This document shows, piece by piece, positions 9,571 to 19,411 of a stretch of DNA of 64,000 nt. Each line of letters opens with the position of its first letter. The stretch's first letter is position 1. Below the pieces are notes generated by a model. The model had not been told where the DNA came from. It saw only the letters and a list, made by a program, of their open reading frames with translations, and made no database searches. Source of the DNA: CAXBNB01 sp040222275. Its GTDB lineage: Bacteria > Bacteroidota > Bacteroidia > Cytophagales > Cyclobacteriaceae. The stretch covers positions 62,001-126,000 of the forward strand of contig JAVKDJ010000046.1 in NCBI GenBank assembly GCA_040222275.1, read 5' to 3'. The position numbers were made by a program, and so were the translations under genes.

Positions 9571-10278
9571 ATGAAAAGGATTTTAGTAGTAATAATTTTA
9601 GTAGCGTGTGGGGTACTGGGCAACAAAGCCTACGCACAAGACACCCCTACAGATACTACCCAAACCGATGGTTTTTTCAACCTGTATGCGGGCATATACA
9701 ATCTTTCCACACAATTTAGCGATCCTGCAGTCACCAGAATGGCCCTTTACCACCTGCTGATGGTAGCCCCAAACAAGACTGGCATACTGGATTCACTTGC
9801 GCTCAACTATTATGACAACCAGCGATGGATATCGGTAGCATTGGTAACGAAAGAAAACCTGAAAATCGACCAGGACAATGAACTGGCCCTGGAATTGTCT
9901 GCACTGGCCTACGAAAACCTGGGCATCAAAGACCAGGCCCTGGACCAATACGAAACCTTGTTTCTAAAAAACGACAATACAGCCACTCTGTACAGGGTAG
10001 CATTTCTCCAATACGAACTAAAAAGGTACAAAGAGTCACTGGCCTCAGCTGAAATCCTGCTCAACAGGTCTGACATTGCCGAACAAAAACTTTACTTTCC
10101 CAAACTAGACAAAACACAGCAGGAAGTGACCATGAAAGCCGCCCTACTGAACCTGAAAGGATTAATAGCCAAGTCTGAAGGGGATGTGGAAAAAGCAAAA
10201 GGTTTTTACCTCGAAGCTCTAAAGGAAACCCCGGGTTTTGAAGTAGCCCAGAAAAACCTGAGTGAAGCAGGGAAATAA
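9571..10278 (+). CDS. Exported tetratricopeptide-repeat protein
   Basis: This 235-residue protein has a type I signal peptide (cleavage near YAQ at 21-23) followed by helical repeats. Recognisable TPR units are ALELSALAYENLGIKDQALDQYE, the adjoining ATLYRVAFLQYELKRYKESLA segment, and a C-terminal unit LNLKGLIAKSEGDVEKAKGFYLEAL. TPRs mediate protein contacts, so this is probably a periplasmic scaffold. The partner is unknown. It starts 40 bp after the nucleotidyltransferase gene and may be co-transcribed with it. A strong terminator follows 29 bp after its stop. Confidence 0.8.
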   Translation: MKRILVVIILVACGVLGNKAYAQDTPTDTTQTDGFFNLYAGIYNLSTQFSDPAVTRMALYHLLMVAPNKTGILDSLALNYYDNQRWISVALVTKENLKIDQDNELALELSALAYENLGIKDQALDQYETLFLKNDNTATLYRVAFLQYELKRYKESLASAEILLNRSDIAEQKLYFPKLDKTQQEVTMKAALLNLKGLIAKSEGDVEKAKGFYLEALKETPGFEVAQKNLSEAGK

Positions 10279-10306
10279 CAAAGGTTAAATTCCGGTTTAT
10301 TTTTCA

Positions 10307-10347
10307 ACTAAAAAGCCTTTAACACGTGATGTTAAAGGCTTTTTAGT
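10307..10347. terminator. Intrinsic terminator, 17-bp perfect stem
   Basis: The left arm at 10307-10323 (ACTAAAAAGCCTTTAAC) pairs perfectly with 10331-10347 around a 7-nt loop. A/T tracts lie inside both arms, so it can work in both directions. It ends the nucleotidyltransferase-TPR unit. Confidence 0.9.
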
Positions 10348-10523
10348 ACCCAAATACGACTAAAAACAGGCAACATGAGTGTTATTTCGTATAAATACGA
10401 ACCACACACTAATCTTTAGATACGTTATGAAAATTCGTTTACTTTAAAGAAATTATTAGAAAATAATGTGGATAAACCCACATTCCTGACTATTTTAGGG
10501 TTTTAGAACCTATTTCAACCGCT

Positions 10524-11831
10524 ATGTTCAATATTGACCCACCCAAAGTGATGGCCTGGCCGTCCGTTGTATTAATTCTAATTGTCTTATGTTTGACAAG
10601 CTGCGACAGGCATTATAAAATGCAACTCCTGGTCCCCGATGAAGACGCTACTTTAATGAGCAAAATCACCGGAGAAATAAATGCCCATTCGAAATTTGAA
10701 ATAGAAGTAGTGAGCATGGATTCCCTTACCGAGGTTGATGCCATTGATGCCATTCTCCACGAAAAGTATGACATCACCACGGTGGACAACACTATTGACT
10801 ACAAAAAACCAAAAAAAGAAGTAAGGACCATTATCCCATTTTTTCATGAAGTGATGGTGATATTGTCCCGACATGAACTGCAACAATCCGATATTGATTC
10901 ACTATTGCGCGCGGGCGATTACCTGGTGTTGGCCAAAGAAATGGAAGAACTCAACATCTACAAGCAAATGATCCCGCGATATACCGGAAATGACGGCCTC
11001 AACTACCGCATCGAGGACCATTACAACATAGAAAAGGATTTGCAATTGAACAACCTACTCATTTTCTTCTCCGATCGTCAAAACAATGAACTCGGTCAAT
11101 TTCTTTTTGACAAAGAAGCCTTTATCTATTCGCTCGACAAACCAAATTCGCGAGGAAAGGGCTCCTTTCTGGAAGGCTTTTGCAAAGACTATAAAAAGAC
11201 CACTCCCTACCTCCTTCCCAGGCATGCGTTTGGAATAGTTCTTGAAGAACCGGTATATACAATGGCTGTACACGAACTACTTGTAGCCAAGGCCAGCCTA
11301 CCAACGAAAGTAGTTTACGACCTGATGGAGGCCGTTCACCACCACCATATAGTACCCATCTTTGAGTCATACAACAACTATACCTTTGAGGCCAACCAGC
11401 AAGACATCAACCTTTCTTTCCCTTTTCACGAAGGAACTATTGATTACATGAACAGGGAAAAACCAAAATTCGTAGAGCGCTATGCCGATGTTATGGGTTT
11501 TATACTTTCGGCATGTGTGCTGATCGTAGGTCTGGTTGCCAGTCTGAAAGCCACCATCAATCAACGAAAAAAAGACAGGATGGACGAATATTACAAAGAC
11601 CTGCTCAGCTTAAAAGAAAAAGTTGACTCCATGGACCATGCGGTGGTTAAAATGAAGTTGCGGTATTTGCAGAAAAAGGTATTTGACATGCTGATTGATG
11701 AAAAGCTCAGTGCCAACAATGAATTCCTTATTTTTATGATGTTGTGGGAAGAACTTGAATCCAAACTGGACGACCAATACAATGGCAATGACCACAAACT
11801 GGTTACCCCGTATGTGGCCAAATGGCCGTAA
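10524..11831 (+). CDS. TAXI/TRAP-like substrate-binding lipoprotein with C-terminal TM and coiled coil
   Basis: The 435-residue protein begins with a lipoprotein-type signal (Cys27 in LTSC). A two-lobed periplasmic-binding-protein-like region follows, up to about 320, with YDITTVDNTI and HAFGIVLEEPVY segments reminiscent of TAXI-family TRAP binding proteins. One transmembrane helix (about 323-341, MGFILSACVLIVGLVASL) leads to a charged, coiled-coil-prone C-terminal tail (342-435) that should lie in the cytoplasm. This layout suggests a ligand sensor rather than a transport subunit. No TRAP permease gene is nearby. Upstream DNA at 10465-10484 has an inverted repeat AATGTGG/CCACATT. The family assignment is tentative. 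Confidence 0.65.
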   Translation: MFNIDPPKVMAWPSVVLILIVLCLTSCDRHYKMQLLVPDEDATLMSKITGEINAHSKFEIEVVSMDSLTEVDAIDAILHEKYDITTVDNTIDYKKPKKEVRTIIPFFHEVMVILSRHELQQSDIDSLLRAGDYLVLAKEMEELNIYKQMIPRYTGNDGLNYRIEDHYNIEKDLQLNNLLIFFSDRQNNELGQFLFDKEAFIYSLDKPNSRGKGSFLEGFCKDYKKTTPYLLPRHAFGIVLEEPVYTMAVHELLVAKASLPTKVVYDLMEAVHHHHIVPIFESYNNYTFEANQQDINLSFPFHEGTIDYMNREKPKFVERYADVMGFILSACVLIVGLVASLKATINQRKKDRMDEYYKDLLSLKEKVDSMDHAVVKMKLRYLQKKVFDMLIDEKLSANNEFLIFMMLWEELESKLDDQYNGNDHKLVTPYVAKWP

Positions 11832-12088
11832 ACAGTGCTTTTACCTTTACTATATGGCGGTTGCATAAATTATGCTTCGCCCTCAGGCAGACCAATCATA
11901 CTTCTAATGGGTTTCTAAAAATACCGTAGCACCTACAGGTGTCGGTGCTTTCGGTTTAAAACACTGGTGAGGCCAACCAATTGTTTTGCTCAATTGTTTG
12001 GTTCAATAGCTCATCTCACCAATCATCCCCAACAATTGCAACCAATAGGTGAAAACGGCCCTTATTTGTCCAATAAACAAAATGAACC

Positions 12089-13885
12089 ATGATGAAATTA
12101 TTACCAGCAGTAGTAGCCCTGTTTACCTTCAGTGCATCTTTAGCACAAAAAGCACCAACCATTTCAGGTGAGTTGAAAAAATGGCACAAAGTGACCCTGG
12201 ATTTTGCAGGGCCGGAAGTGGATGAATCCGATGAATACAACCCCTTTGTCAATTATAGGTTTGATGTTGTTTTTTCCCATGAGTTAAGCGGCAAATCCTA
12301 TAAAGTTCCGGGGTATTTTGCTGCCGATGGCAATGCCGGAAACACCTCCGCAGAGAAAGGAAACGTTTGGCGAGTACATTTCGCCCCGGATGAAACGGGC
12401 CAATGGGGATACAAGGTGAATTTCAGAAAAGGCAACTTCGTTGCTGTGAGTGATAAAGAAAAAACTGGTGCTTCCGGAGAGTATATGGATGGCGCGGAGG
12501 GGACTTTCAACATACAGCCTACTGATAAAAATGGCAGGGATTTCAGGGGACGTGGCAGGCTCAACTACGTGGGCAAACACTACCTGCAGTTTGCCGAATC
12601 AGGGGAATACTTTTTAAAACAAGGGCCGGATGCCCCGGAAAACCTGTTGTCCTATGTCGATTTTGACGGTACCTTCCACAATGATGGGCACAAGGACAAT
12701 TTTGTAAAAACATGGGAGGCCCACTTAAAAGACTGGAAAGAAGGTGACCCCACCTGGAAAGATGGAAAAGGAAAGGCATTGGTTGGGGCGCTCAACTATC
12801 TCGAATCTGAAGGCCTGAATGCTTTTTCGTTTCTAACATTGAATATAGCTGGTGACGACCAAAACGTATTCCCCTATGTAGATTATGACAACTACGACAG
12901 ATTTGACATATCCAAGCTGGATCAGTGGGAAATACTATTTGAGCATGCAGATAAATTGGGTTTGTTCCTTCATTTCAAAATGGCAGAAGTCGAAAACCAG
13001 GGACTGCTGGATGGTGGAGGAGTCGGCTTGGAAAGGAAGCTCTACTACCGCGAATTGATCGCACGATTTGGGCATCATCTGGCCCTCAATTGGAACCTTT
13101 GCGAAGAAAGCGGGGATTGGGTAAAAAACAACACCACTCCCCCGCAGTTTACCATGCAGCGCCTATCCATGGCCCAGTACTTCTATGACCATGACCCCTA
13201 CCGACACCATGTTGTCATACACAATGGAAACCCTTTTGATGACCTTTTGGGGCCAGAGTCGAAAATCACCGGACCATCAGTTCAGACCAACCGCGCGGAT
13301 TTTGCAAATGTTCATAAGAGTGTGATCGCATGGCGGGAAAAATCCAGAAAAGCTGGAAAAATATGGGCGGTGGCTGTTGACGAACCCGGGGACGCTCAGC
13401 ACTCGTTGGTTCCCGATTCTGACGACCTGACCCATGATTTAGCCCGCCAGAATGCGCTCTGGGGCGCTATGATGGCTGGAGCCTGGGGCGTTGAGTGGTA
13501 TTTCGGGTACAAACACGATCATTCGGACCTCACCTGCCAGGACTGGAGGTCTAGGGATTTGTTCTGGGACCAATGTAAAATAGCACTTGATTTCTTTACA
13601 CAGAACAACATACCCTACTGGGAAATGGAACCGAGCGACTCTCTGCTGAGCACTGAAGATTTTTGCTTTGCCAAAGAAGGCGAGGTATATGTAGTATTCA
13701 TTAAAAAAGAAGGAAAGACCAATCTTGACCTTTCATCAACCAGCGGAAATTTCGATTTGCGCTGGTTCAACCCAAGAAATGGTGAGTTTTACAAAAAATC
13801 AAAAACAATCAAAGGAGGTTCAAACATCAACCTGGAAGCACCCGAGGACAAGGAAAAAGACTGGGTGGCGTTGTTGGTGAGGTAG
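12089..13885 (+). CDS. DUF5060-domain glycoside hydrolase (TIM-barrel)
   Basis: This 598-residue secreted protein has a signal peptide ending near SLAQ (16-19). An N-terminal beta-sandwich of the DUF5060 type (about 30-135, with WKVTL-like and GQWGYKVNF strands) is followed by a (beta/alpha)8 catalytic domain. Candidate acid residues are in NWNLCEES and VAVDEPGD. A small C-terminal beta domain (LDLSSTSGNFDLRWFNP) resembles the putative collagen-binding modules of such enzymes. The family acts on plant or algal polysaccharides; the substrate here is unknown. It is near but not within the PUL. The 257-bp upstream gap holds direct repeats CAATTGTTT at about 11980-12000 and a hairpin AGCACC/GGTGCT at 11928-11949. 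Confidence 0.8.
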   Translation: MMKLLPAVVALFTFSASLAQKAPTISGELKKWHKVTLDFAGPEVDESDEYNPFVNYRFDVVFSHELSGKSYKVPGYFAADGNAGNTSAEKGNVWRVHFAPDETGQWGYKVNFRKGNFVAVSDKEKTGASGEYMDGAEGTFNIQPTDKNGRDFRGRGRLNYVGKHYLQFAESGEYFLKQGPDAPENLLSYVDFDGTFHNDGHKDNFVKTWEAHLKDWKEGDPTWKDGKGKALVGALNYLESEGLNAFSFLTLNIAGDDQNVFPYVDYDNYDRFDISKLDQWEILFEHADKLGLFLHFKMAEVENQGLLDGGGVGLERKLYYRELIARFGHHLALNWNLCEESGDWVKNNTTPPQFTMQRLSMAQYFYDHDPYRHHVVIHNGNPFDDLLGPESKITGPSVQTNRADFANVHKSVIAWREKSRKAGKIWAVAVDEPGDAQHSLVPDSDDLTHDLARQNALWGAMMAGAWGVEWYFGYKHDHSDLTCQDWRSRDLFWDQCKIALDFFTQNNIPYWEMEPSDSLLSTEDFCFAKEGEVYVVFIKKEGKTNLDLSSTSGNFDLRWFNPRNGEFYKKSKTIKGGSNINLEAPEDKEKDWVALLVR

Positions 13886-13993
13886 AGTAAAACCTGCGGT
13901 GGGGAGTTCGAAAGTCCACATTTTAATTTGATTGCAACAAAAACCTCATGGACTTACATCGAATACTTCATGTTTTGATACTACATCAAAATA

Positions 13994-14037
13994 AAAAAAG
14001 TACTTTAGGACAAATTAGCGTCCTAAAGTACTTTTTT
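13994..14037. terminator. Bidirectional intrinsic terminator, 18-bp perfect stem
   Basis: The arms 13994-14011 and 14020-14037 pair perfectly (GTACTTTAGGAC core) around an 8-nt loop, with an A tract before and a T tract after. It sits between the convergent DUF5060 gene and the SusC/SusD unit and can stop transcription from both sides. The rest of the 327-bp gap 13886-14212 shows no gene. Confidence 0.92.
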
Positions 14038-14212
14038 ATCGAAATTCAACCAAACTGTTAAAATCTTAGAGCCATTGAATTTGATCCAGGTTAAAGTCGG
14101 TTGAAATGCTTTTACTATTAACAGTTACGTTTTAGTCATAGCACTCTTAGCGTGACCCACGGTAGTCGCTCTAACCCATTGAGCAGCACACTTCTTTTCC
14201 AAGTGTAAAGTG

Positions 14213-15853
14213 CTAATATCCAGTATTCTGGCCATAAGATTCACCATTGGCGTTTCTGGTTAGATCAATCTGGGCCTGAGGAATAGGTCGCAGGACATGG
14301 TAATCCTGAATATTGGAAGAACCATCAGGATTGTGAAGCCCAACACGCTCTAAGAGCTTGCCAGTTCTGACAAGATCGAACCACCTATGGAACTCACCGA
14401 GCAACTCACGTGTTCTTTCGTCCAGGATAAAATCAATGTCCAAATCAGTGGTAGTAATTTCCATTGCGTCTTCCATACCATCGAATGCAGCCCGTCTTCT
14501 CACTGCATTGACCCTATCTACAGCTTCATCCATATTGCCAAGCATCATATTAGCTTCAGCCGAAATAAGGTAGGTATCAGCAAGCCTCATGTATATAAAA
14601 TCCCTTGATCCGGCACCATGCTGAACGCTGGGTCGATTTGGGTCTAGAAACTTGGTCAAAGTAGGATATAACCTGTTCGTATATCTGCTCGGTGATAACA
14701 CCTGAAACTGCTTAGTCGCCAACTCGGCTGCATCCAGTTCATAGCCAGGCAGCCAAATTGCAGTATCGCCCTCCTCCAGCGTTACAGAAATGTCCTGTAA
14801 TTCATTGGTGATTTGGTAGGTTCCGGGCCTATTGCAGTAGAACACAGTTTTGAAACTCTTATCATAGCGCGAATCGATCGATTTGTCAAACACATTCGCA
14901 GCATACGATGTAGGGGCAAACCTCTTAAACGGGCGACCATTTTCAGTGTCCCTAAGCATACCAGGCTGGTTGTCATATTGCATCAGGTAATACAAGTGAA
15001 GGCTGTTGCCACCTCCGAATAACTCATCCTGTGAATATTGAATAGACCAGATAACTTCGTTATGTACCTCTCCACTTTGATCAAAAACACTTGCAAAATC
15101 ATCAAGCAGTGCAAATTGCCCGCTTGTGATGACGGTTTCCGCATCGTTTAGCGCCGCAGTGTATTCAGTGTTTGCAGTGGCACCAGCATCCATGGTGGCG
15201 CGGGTCAGGTGAACCTTAGCCCTTAGATGTAAAGCAGCAAACTTTGTCGCCCTTCCATAATCAGACTGGATGTCTGGCAAGTTATTCACCGCCAGATCCA
15301 AGTCAGATACGATCAAGTTATACACATCTGTAACACTGCTTCTTTGTGCCTCAACAATTGCTCCTGCAGTTTCTTCCTCACTGATAGTGACAGCTCCAAA
15401 GAGCTGTACCAAAATAAAATAATAATTGGCCCTCAGAAACCTGGCTTCTGCCACATAACCGTCTATCTCAGACTGATCCAATCCTGTTATTTCATCAGCC
15501 CTTCCGATCACAATGTTGGTAGAATTGATCCCTCGGTAAATGTTTTGCCAAACTGTGAGCAAATCAACGGCTGAGGGGTTCAAACTGGCGTCATATCTAT
15601 TCAAATATTTTCGTCCACCATCAGAGCCCTCGGTATATTCATCGGTTCCAAACACTGTCAAACTGGGGCCATCCTCACCACCAGCATAAAATGTGCGTAA
15701 GGTTGAATATGCTCCCGTCAATGCATCACGATAGCCTGCGGCAGTTCCCAGGTATTGTGCAGTGGCTACCGGTACATTTTCTTCTTCAAGGAAACTTTCA
15801 CATGAAAATGTTCCTATCAACGCTATTGCTATAATTCTAAATATATTTTTCAT
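14213..15853 (-). CDS. SusD/RagB-family glycan-binding lipoprotein
   Basis: This outer-membrane surface lipoprotein (546 aa) forms the lid of a SusC transporter and captures ligand. The lipobox cysteine is Cys18 (GTFSC). The helical TPR-like SusD fold is seen in LTVWQNIYRGINSTN, EARFLRANYYFILVQLFGAV and RATKFAALHLRAKVHL. The conserved end is FDLVRTGKL then VLRPIPQAQIDL...QNTGY. It lies 11 bp downstream of its SusC partner. With the FecI/FecR pair upstream it forms a signalling-type uptake unit. The ligand cannot be inferred. Confidence 0.95.
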   Translation of the reverse strand: MKNIFRIIAIALIGTFSCESFLEEENVPVATAQYLGTAAGYRDALTGAYSTLRTFYAGGEDGPSLTVFGTDEYTEGSDGGRKYLNRYDASLNPSAVDLLTVWQNIYRGINSTNIVIGRADEITGLDQSEIDGYVAEARFLRANYYFILVQLFGAVTISEEETAGAIVEAQRSSVTDVYNLIVSDLDLAVNNLPDIQSDYGRATKFAALHLRAKVHLTRATMDAGATANTEYTAALNDAETVITSGQFALLDDFASVFDQSGEVHNEVIWSIQYSQDELFGGGNSLHLYYLMQYDNQPGMLRDTENGRPFKRFAPTSYAANVFDKSIDSRYDKSFKTVFYCNRPGTYQITNELQDISVTLEEGDTAIWLPGYELDAAELATKQFQVLSPSRYTNRLYPTLTKFLDPNRPSVQHGAGSRDFIYMRLADTYLISAEANMMLGNMDEAVDRVNAVRRRAAFDGMEDAMEITTTDLDIDFILDERTRELLGEFHRWFDLVRTGKLLERVGLHNPDGSSNIQDYHVLRPIPQAQIDLTRNANGESYGQNTGY

Positions 15854-15864
15854 GATCCTTTAAA

Positions 15865-18800
15865 TTAAAATTTTGCATTAATACCAAACATGATCAGCTT
15901 CGTGGGCGGCAATGCCGAAGACGATACAGAAGATACCACTTCTGATCCTCCACTAGGTGGGTTGCCTGCTCCAAATGGAGGGAAACCATGAAGATCATTG
16001 TATTTAGAAAATATCAAAGGATCCCTCATGCTCATATAAACCCTAAGGGAACTCATTCCAACTTTGGAAATAATATCTATTGGCAACTGATACCCTAGCT
16101 GCACGTTTTTGACTTGCACATACGATCCATCGAAGTATGCTGCACTCGATCCGTAGGGTGTTCCTGAGTTTGAAGGCTGGGGAAATGCATTGGTTGGATT
16201 ATCAGCGGTCCAATAGTCAACTATCTGATTGTTCCATCGCCCATTTCCACCTCCTGTAGTACCTCTGATCAAGCTCCCCTGCCGAGTGAAGATGAAAAAA
16301 GAAAAATCAAGGCCTTTATATGAAAAACGATTGGTGATACCAGCAGACCAATCCGCAATATCAGACCCGAGGATTACACGATCTACATCGGTAATGCTCC
16401 CATCGGCACCAGCAACCGGGTTGTCGTTTTCATCACGTCCGGCCAAGTCCGCAACTTTAATTTGCCCTGGAATGGCCTGATAGCCTGCTGCCTCGGCTTC
16501 TTCCCCGAGTTGCCAAATACCAGTTTTTTGAAAATCGTAGTAAACAGTTAATGGCTGGCCGATGAACCAAAGGTTACCAACATCGTCCCCAAGCCCGTCT
16601 CCGAATATGTCAACTATCTTTTCGCTATTGGTGTAGATATTGAAGTCTGTGGTCCATTTGAATCCGCTGCTGTTGATATTGGTGCTGGATATATTTAGCT
16701 CAAAACCCTCATTGGATGTTTTTCCAACGTTTTGTAAAATAACGTTGTTGGTACCTCCGGTTGGTGGCAAAGACCTATTAAGCAACAGGTCAAAGGTTGA
16801 TTGCTTGTACCAGTTGATAGATCCGCTGATACGACCACTTAGAAAGCCAAAATCCAATCCAATATTAGTAGATGTAGTAGATTCCCAGGACAAGTTAGGG
16901 TTAGGAGCACCATTGGCCCTATAGCCAGACACTCCGCTATCACCAAAAGTATAGGTATTGCGAGCAATCGAACCCAATGTCGTGTAGGGGCCAATTCCTG
17001 TATTTCCTATAGTACCGTGACTTGCCCTTAATTTCAAGAACGATACTACGGAGCTGCTGGCCAGGAAGGTTTCTTCAGAAATATTCCATCCAACTGCTAT
17101 CGAAGGAAAGGTTCCATATTTTTTTCCCGGGGCAAAACGGGACGATCCGTCACGTCTGGCAGTAACCGTCATAAAGTACCTGCCATCGTAGTTGTAATTG
17201 GCCCGGGCCATGAAAGAAAGAATAGACCACTGATTGTACCCGCTTCGATAACCAGTAACATTTCCATCCCCCAACCGTCTGAAAGTAAACGCTTCAATCG
17301 GCACATCAGTCACATCGGTTCCGTAAGATTCCCTGGTTTGTTGTTGCTGGCTGAATAGACCCGTGAAATCTATCGCATGCTTACCTCCAAAGGTCTTTGA
17401 ATATTTTAGAATATTTTCAAAAGTATATGCGAATGTGGTTCCGTTGGCAAACCCCGCCGATGGGGCTGAGTCCCTGCCTTCAGTGGATGCTGATGCTGTG
17501 TATTCACCCCTTCTATCATATTGAAAATCCGGGCCAAAATTTACCCGATACGATAATCCCTCAATTATCTCAACTTCTGCATAAATGCTGGAAAAAGAAC
17601 GGAACCTCTTATCCTCTTTAACCACCGCTCCCGGCACCTGATCCAGCAATGGGTTTCTTAAAAGGGATTCCGCCGGGTCTGGCTGATTGATGATATTACC
17701 CTCTGCATCATATGGGCCATATAGGGGGTTAAGTGCCAAACTATTGAAATAAGGTGAAAGCGTACCATAGCCATCACCATTTTTGGTACTACCTGAAATC
17801 AACGTGGACACCCCAACTTTAACCCGTGATCCTATTTTTTGATCTACGTTTACCCTTAGAGAGTATCTTTCAAAATCATAACCTTCCACTACTCCATCTT
17901 CCTCGAAGTAATTTAAAGACACCATGTAATTGGATTTCTCATTACCACCCGAAACGCCTATTTGGTGGCTTTGCTGTACACCATTTTTAAGTGTCAGGTC
18001 CTGCCAATCCGTAAAACGACCCAAAGCCAGGCTTTCCAATTCGTAATCAGAAAAAAGCAATCCATCTGATACAGCCGGGTTGCTTTCGTCGTAGGTTCCA
18101 TTTTGTCTTGCAGTTTCCCGGCGCAATTCGGCAAACGCATAGCCATCTTTCACAGGCACCCTGTTGATGGCCGATGAAACCCCATAATAGCTGTCATAAC
18201 TGATGGTCGTCTTTGCATTGCCCCCTCTTTTGGTAGTAATCAAAATTACTCCATTGGCACCCCTTGATCCATAAATGGCTGTTGCAGAGGCATCTTTTAG
18301 CACTTCCATAGATTGAATATCCGAGGGGTTGATGTCGTTCAATGCTCCGGAGAAAGGAATTCCATCCACAATAAAAAGTGGGTCATTGCCGGCGGCAAAA
18401 GACCTGCGCCCCCTTATTCTAATGTTTGAGTTTGATCCGGGGGTAGTTCCGGTTGAAATTACATCTACACCAGCTACCCTTCCCTGAATCGCATCTTGGG
18501 GGCTCACCAGTGGTAGTTCAGAAATATCTTGTGAGGTGATGGACGACACAGCCCCGGTTACATCGCTTTTCTTGACCGTACCATAACCGACCACTACCAC
18601 TTCTTCGAGTTGGCCCGCATCCACTTCCATTTGCAAGTCAATGACGCTTCTCGAGCCAACTTCCACCTCCCTGGTTATATATCCAACAAAAGAGATGATG
18701 ACAACAGAATTTTCCGGAACACTCAACTTGTAATTGCCATCCAGGTCTGAAGTAGTGCCATTGGTGGTGCCCTTCACAACTATGGAGGCACCAGGGAGAC

Positions 18801-19254
18801 CCTGCCCGTTTTCATCGGTGATTTTTCCCGAGACTTCCACCTCTGCCTCAAATTCTTCTTTCACGAAAAACTTGCCATGGATTTTTCTTGCTTTGCTCAC
18901 GGCGATCATGTCGTTTACACGCCGAAACTTAACCTTCCCGCTCTTCCCTATTTCCTCCAGGATCTTGTCCAGGCTGGCATTTTTAGCTTCCACAGATACT
19001 TTGATCTTCCTGCTCAATTCATCCAGGTAAGAAAACTTGAAATCGGTCTGCTTTTCGATTTGATTCAAGACTTTAAACAGTCCTGAATTACTCTCATTTA
19101 GGGTAATGGTAAAGTCACTCAACATTTTTTGCGACTTTCCAGAATGAGCCATCAGCATTCCTCCAAAGGAAGCTGTAATTACCCACGCCAAAAAAACTTG
19201 TCTAGACATAACAAAAAAAGCCCTTACCCAATTATTTTGTGTAAATTTGTACAT
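15865..19254 (-). CDS. SusC/RagA TonB-dependent transporter with STN signalling domain
   Basis: This 1129-residue TonB-dependent outer-membrane transporter begins with a long signal (VMSRQVFLAWVI). An STN secretin/TonB short N-terminal domain follows at about 48-115, and a carboxypeptidase-D-like regulatory beta-sandwich at about 138-212 (GKITDENGQGLPGASIVVKG). Next comes LEEVVVVGYGTVKKSDVTGAV, the plug (AIYGSRGANGVILITTKRG) and the beta barrel. The STN domain is what FecA-type receptors use to contact a FecR anti-sigma factor, and a FecR gene lies just upstream. The protein is therefore expected both to import ligand and to induce its own operon. Confidence 0.96.
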   Translation of the reverse strand: MYKFTQNNWVRAFFVMSRQVFLAWVITASFGGMLMAHSGKSQKMLSDFTITLNESNSGLFKVLNQIEKQTDFKFSYLDELSRKIKVSVEAKNASLDKILEEIGKSGKVKFRRVNDMIAVSKARKIHGKFFVKEEFEAEVEVSGKITDENGQGLPGASIVVKGTTNGTTSDLDGNYKLSVPENSVVIISFVGYITREVEVGSRSVIDLQMEVDAGQLEEVVVVGYGTVKKSDVTGAVSSITSQDISELPLVSPQDAIQGRVAGVDVISTGTTPGSNSNIRIRGRRSFAAGNDPLFIVDGIPFSGALNDINPSDIQSMEVLKDASATAIYGSRGANGVILITTKRGGNAKTTISYDSYYGVSSAINRVPVKDGYAFAELRRETARQNGTYDESNPAVSDGLLFSDYELESLALGRFTDWQDLTLKNGVQQSHQIGVSGGNEKSNYMVSLNYFEEDGVVEGYDFERYSLRVNVDQKIGSRVKVGVSTLISGSTKNGDGYGTLSPYFNSLALNPLYGPYDAEGNIINQPDPAESLLRNPLLDQVPGAVVKEDKRFRSFSSIYAEVEIIEGLSYRVNFGPDFQYDRRGEYTASASTEGRDSAPSAGFANGTTFAYTFENILKYSKTFGGKHAIDFTGLFSQQQQTRESYGTDVTDVPIEAFTFRRLGDGNVTGYRSGYNQWSILSFMARANYNYDGRYFMTVTARRDGSSRFAPGKKYGTFPSIAVGWNISEETFLASSSVVSFLKLRASHGTIGNTGIGPYTTLGSIARNTYTFGDSGVSGYRANGAPNPNLSWESTTSTNIGLDFGFLSGRISGSINWYKQSTFDLLLNRSLPPTGGTNNVILQNVGKTSNEGFELNISSTNINSSGFKWTTDFNIYTNSEKIVDIFGDGLGDDVGNLWFIGQPLTVYYDFQKTGIWQLGEEAEAAGYQAIPGQIKVADLAGRDENDNPVAGADGSITDVDRVILGSDIADWSAGITNRFSYKGLDFSFFIFTRQGSLIRGTTGGGNGRWNNQIVDYWTADNPTNAFPQPSNSGTPYGSSAAYFDGSYVQVKNVQLGYQLPIDIISKVGMSSLRVYMSMRDPLIFSKYNDLHGFPPFGAGNPPSGGSEVVSSVSSSALPPTKLIMFGINAKF

Positions 19255-19302
19255 ACTGAATACGTTTAATGGTTTAAAAAAATCATTGATCGTTAAATCT
19301 TG

Positions 19303-19330
19303 AGCGGAAGTACCTGCACGTACTTTCGCT
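19303..19330. terminator. Hairpin with T tract in fecR-susC gap
   Basis: AGCGGAAGTAC (19303-19313) pairs with GTACTTTCGCT (19320-19330), one mismatch, loop CTGCAC. On the plus strand a TTATTTTTTTG tail at 19330-19340 makes it a canonical terminator, yet no plus-strand gene is upstream. In the direction of transcription (minus) the tail is weaker, and it could act as an attenuator or mRNA-processing hairpin between the regulator and transporter genes. Confidence 0.5.
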
Positions 19331-19411
19331 TATTTTTTTGTCCTATTCTTTACCGTTTCACCTCCTTTCTTTCTTAGTTGATTGTTTTTTTTTCATATAA
19401 CAACTAAAAAC

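Noticed and set aside
10465..10484. Inverted repeat AATGTGG/CCACATT as terminator
   Set aside because: No T tract. It precedes the TAXI-like gene and the real terminator is at 10307-10347.
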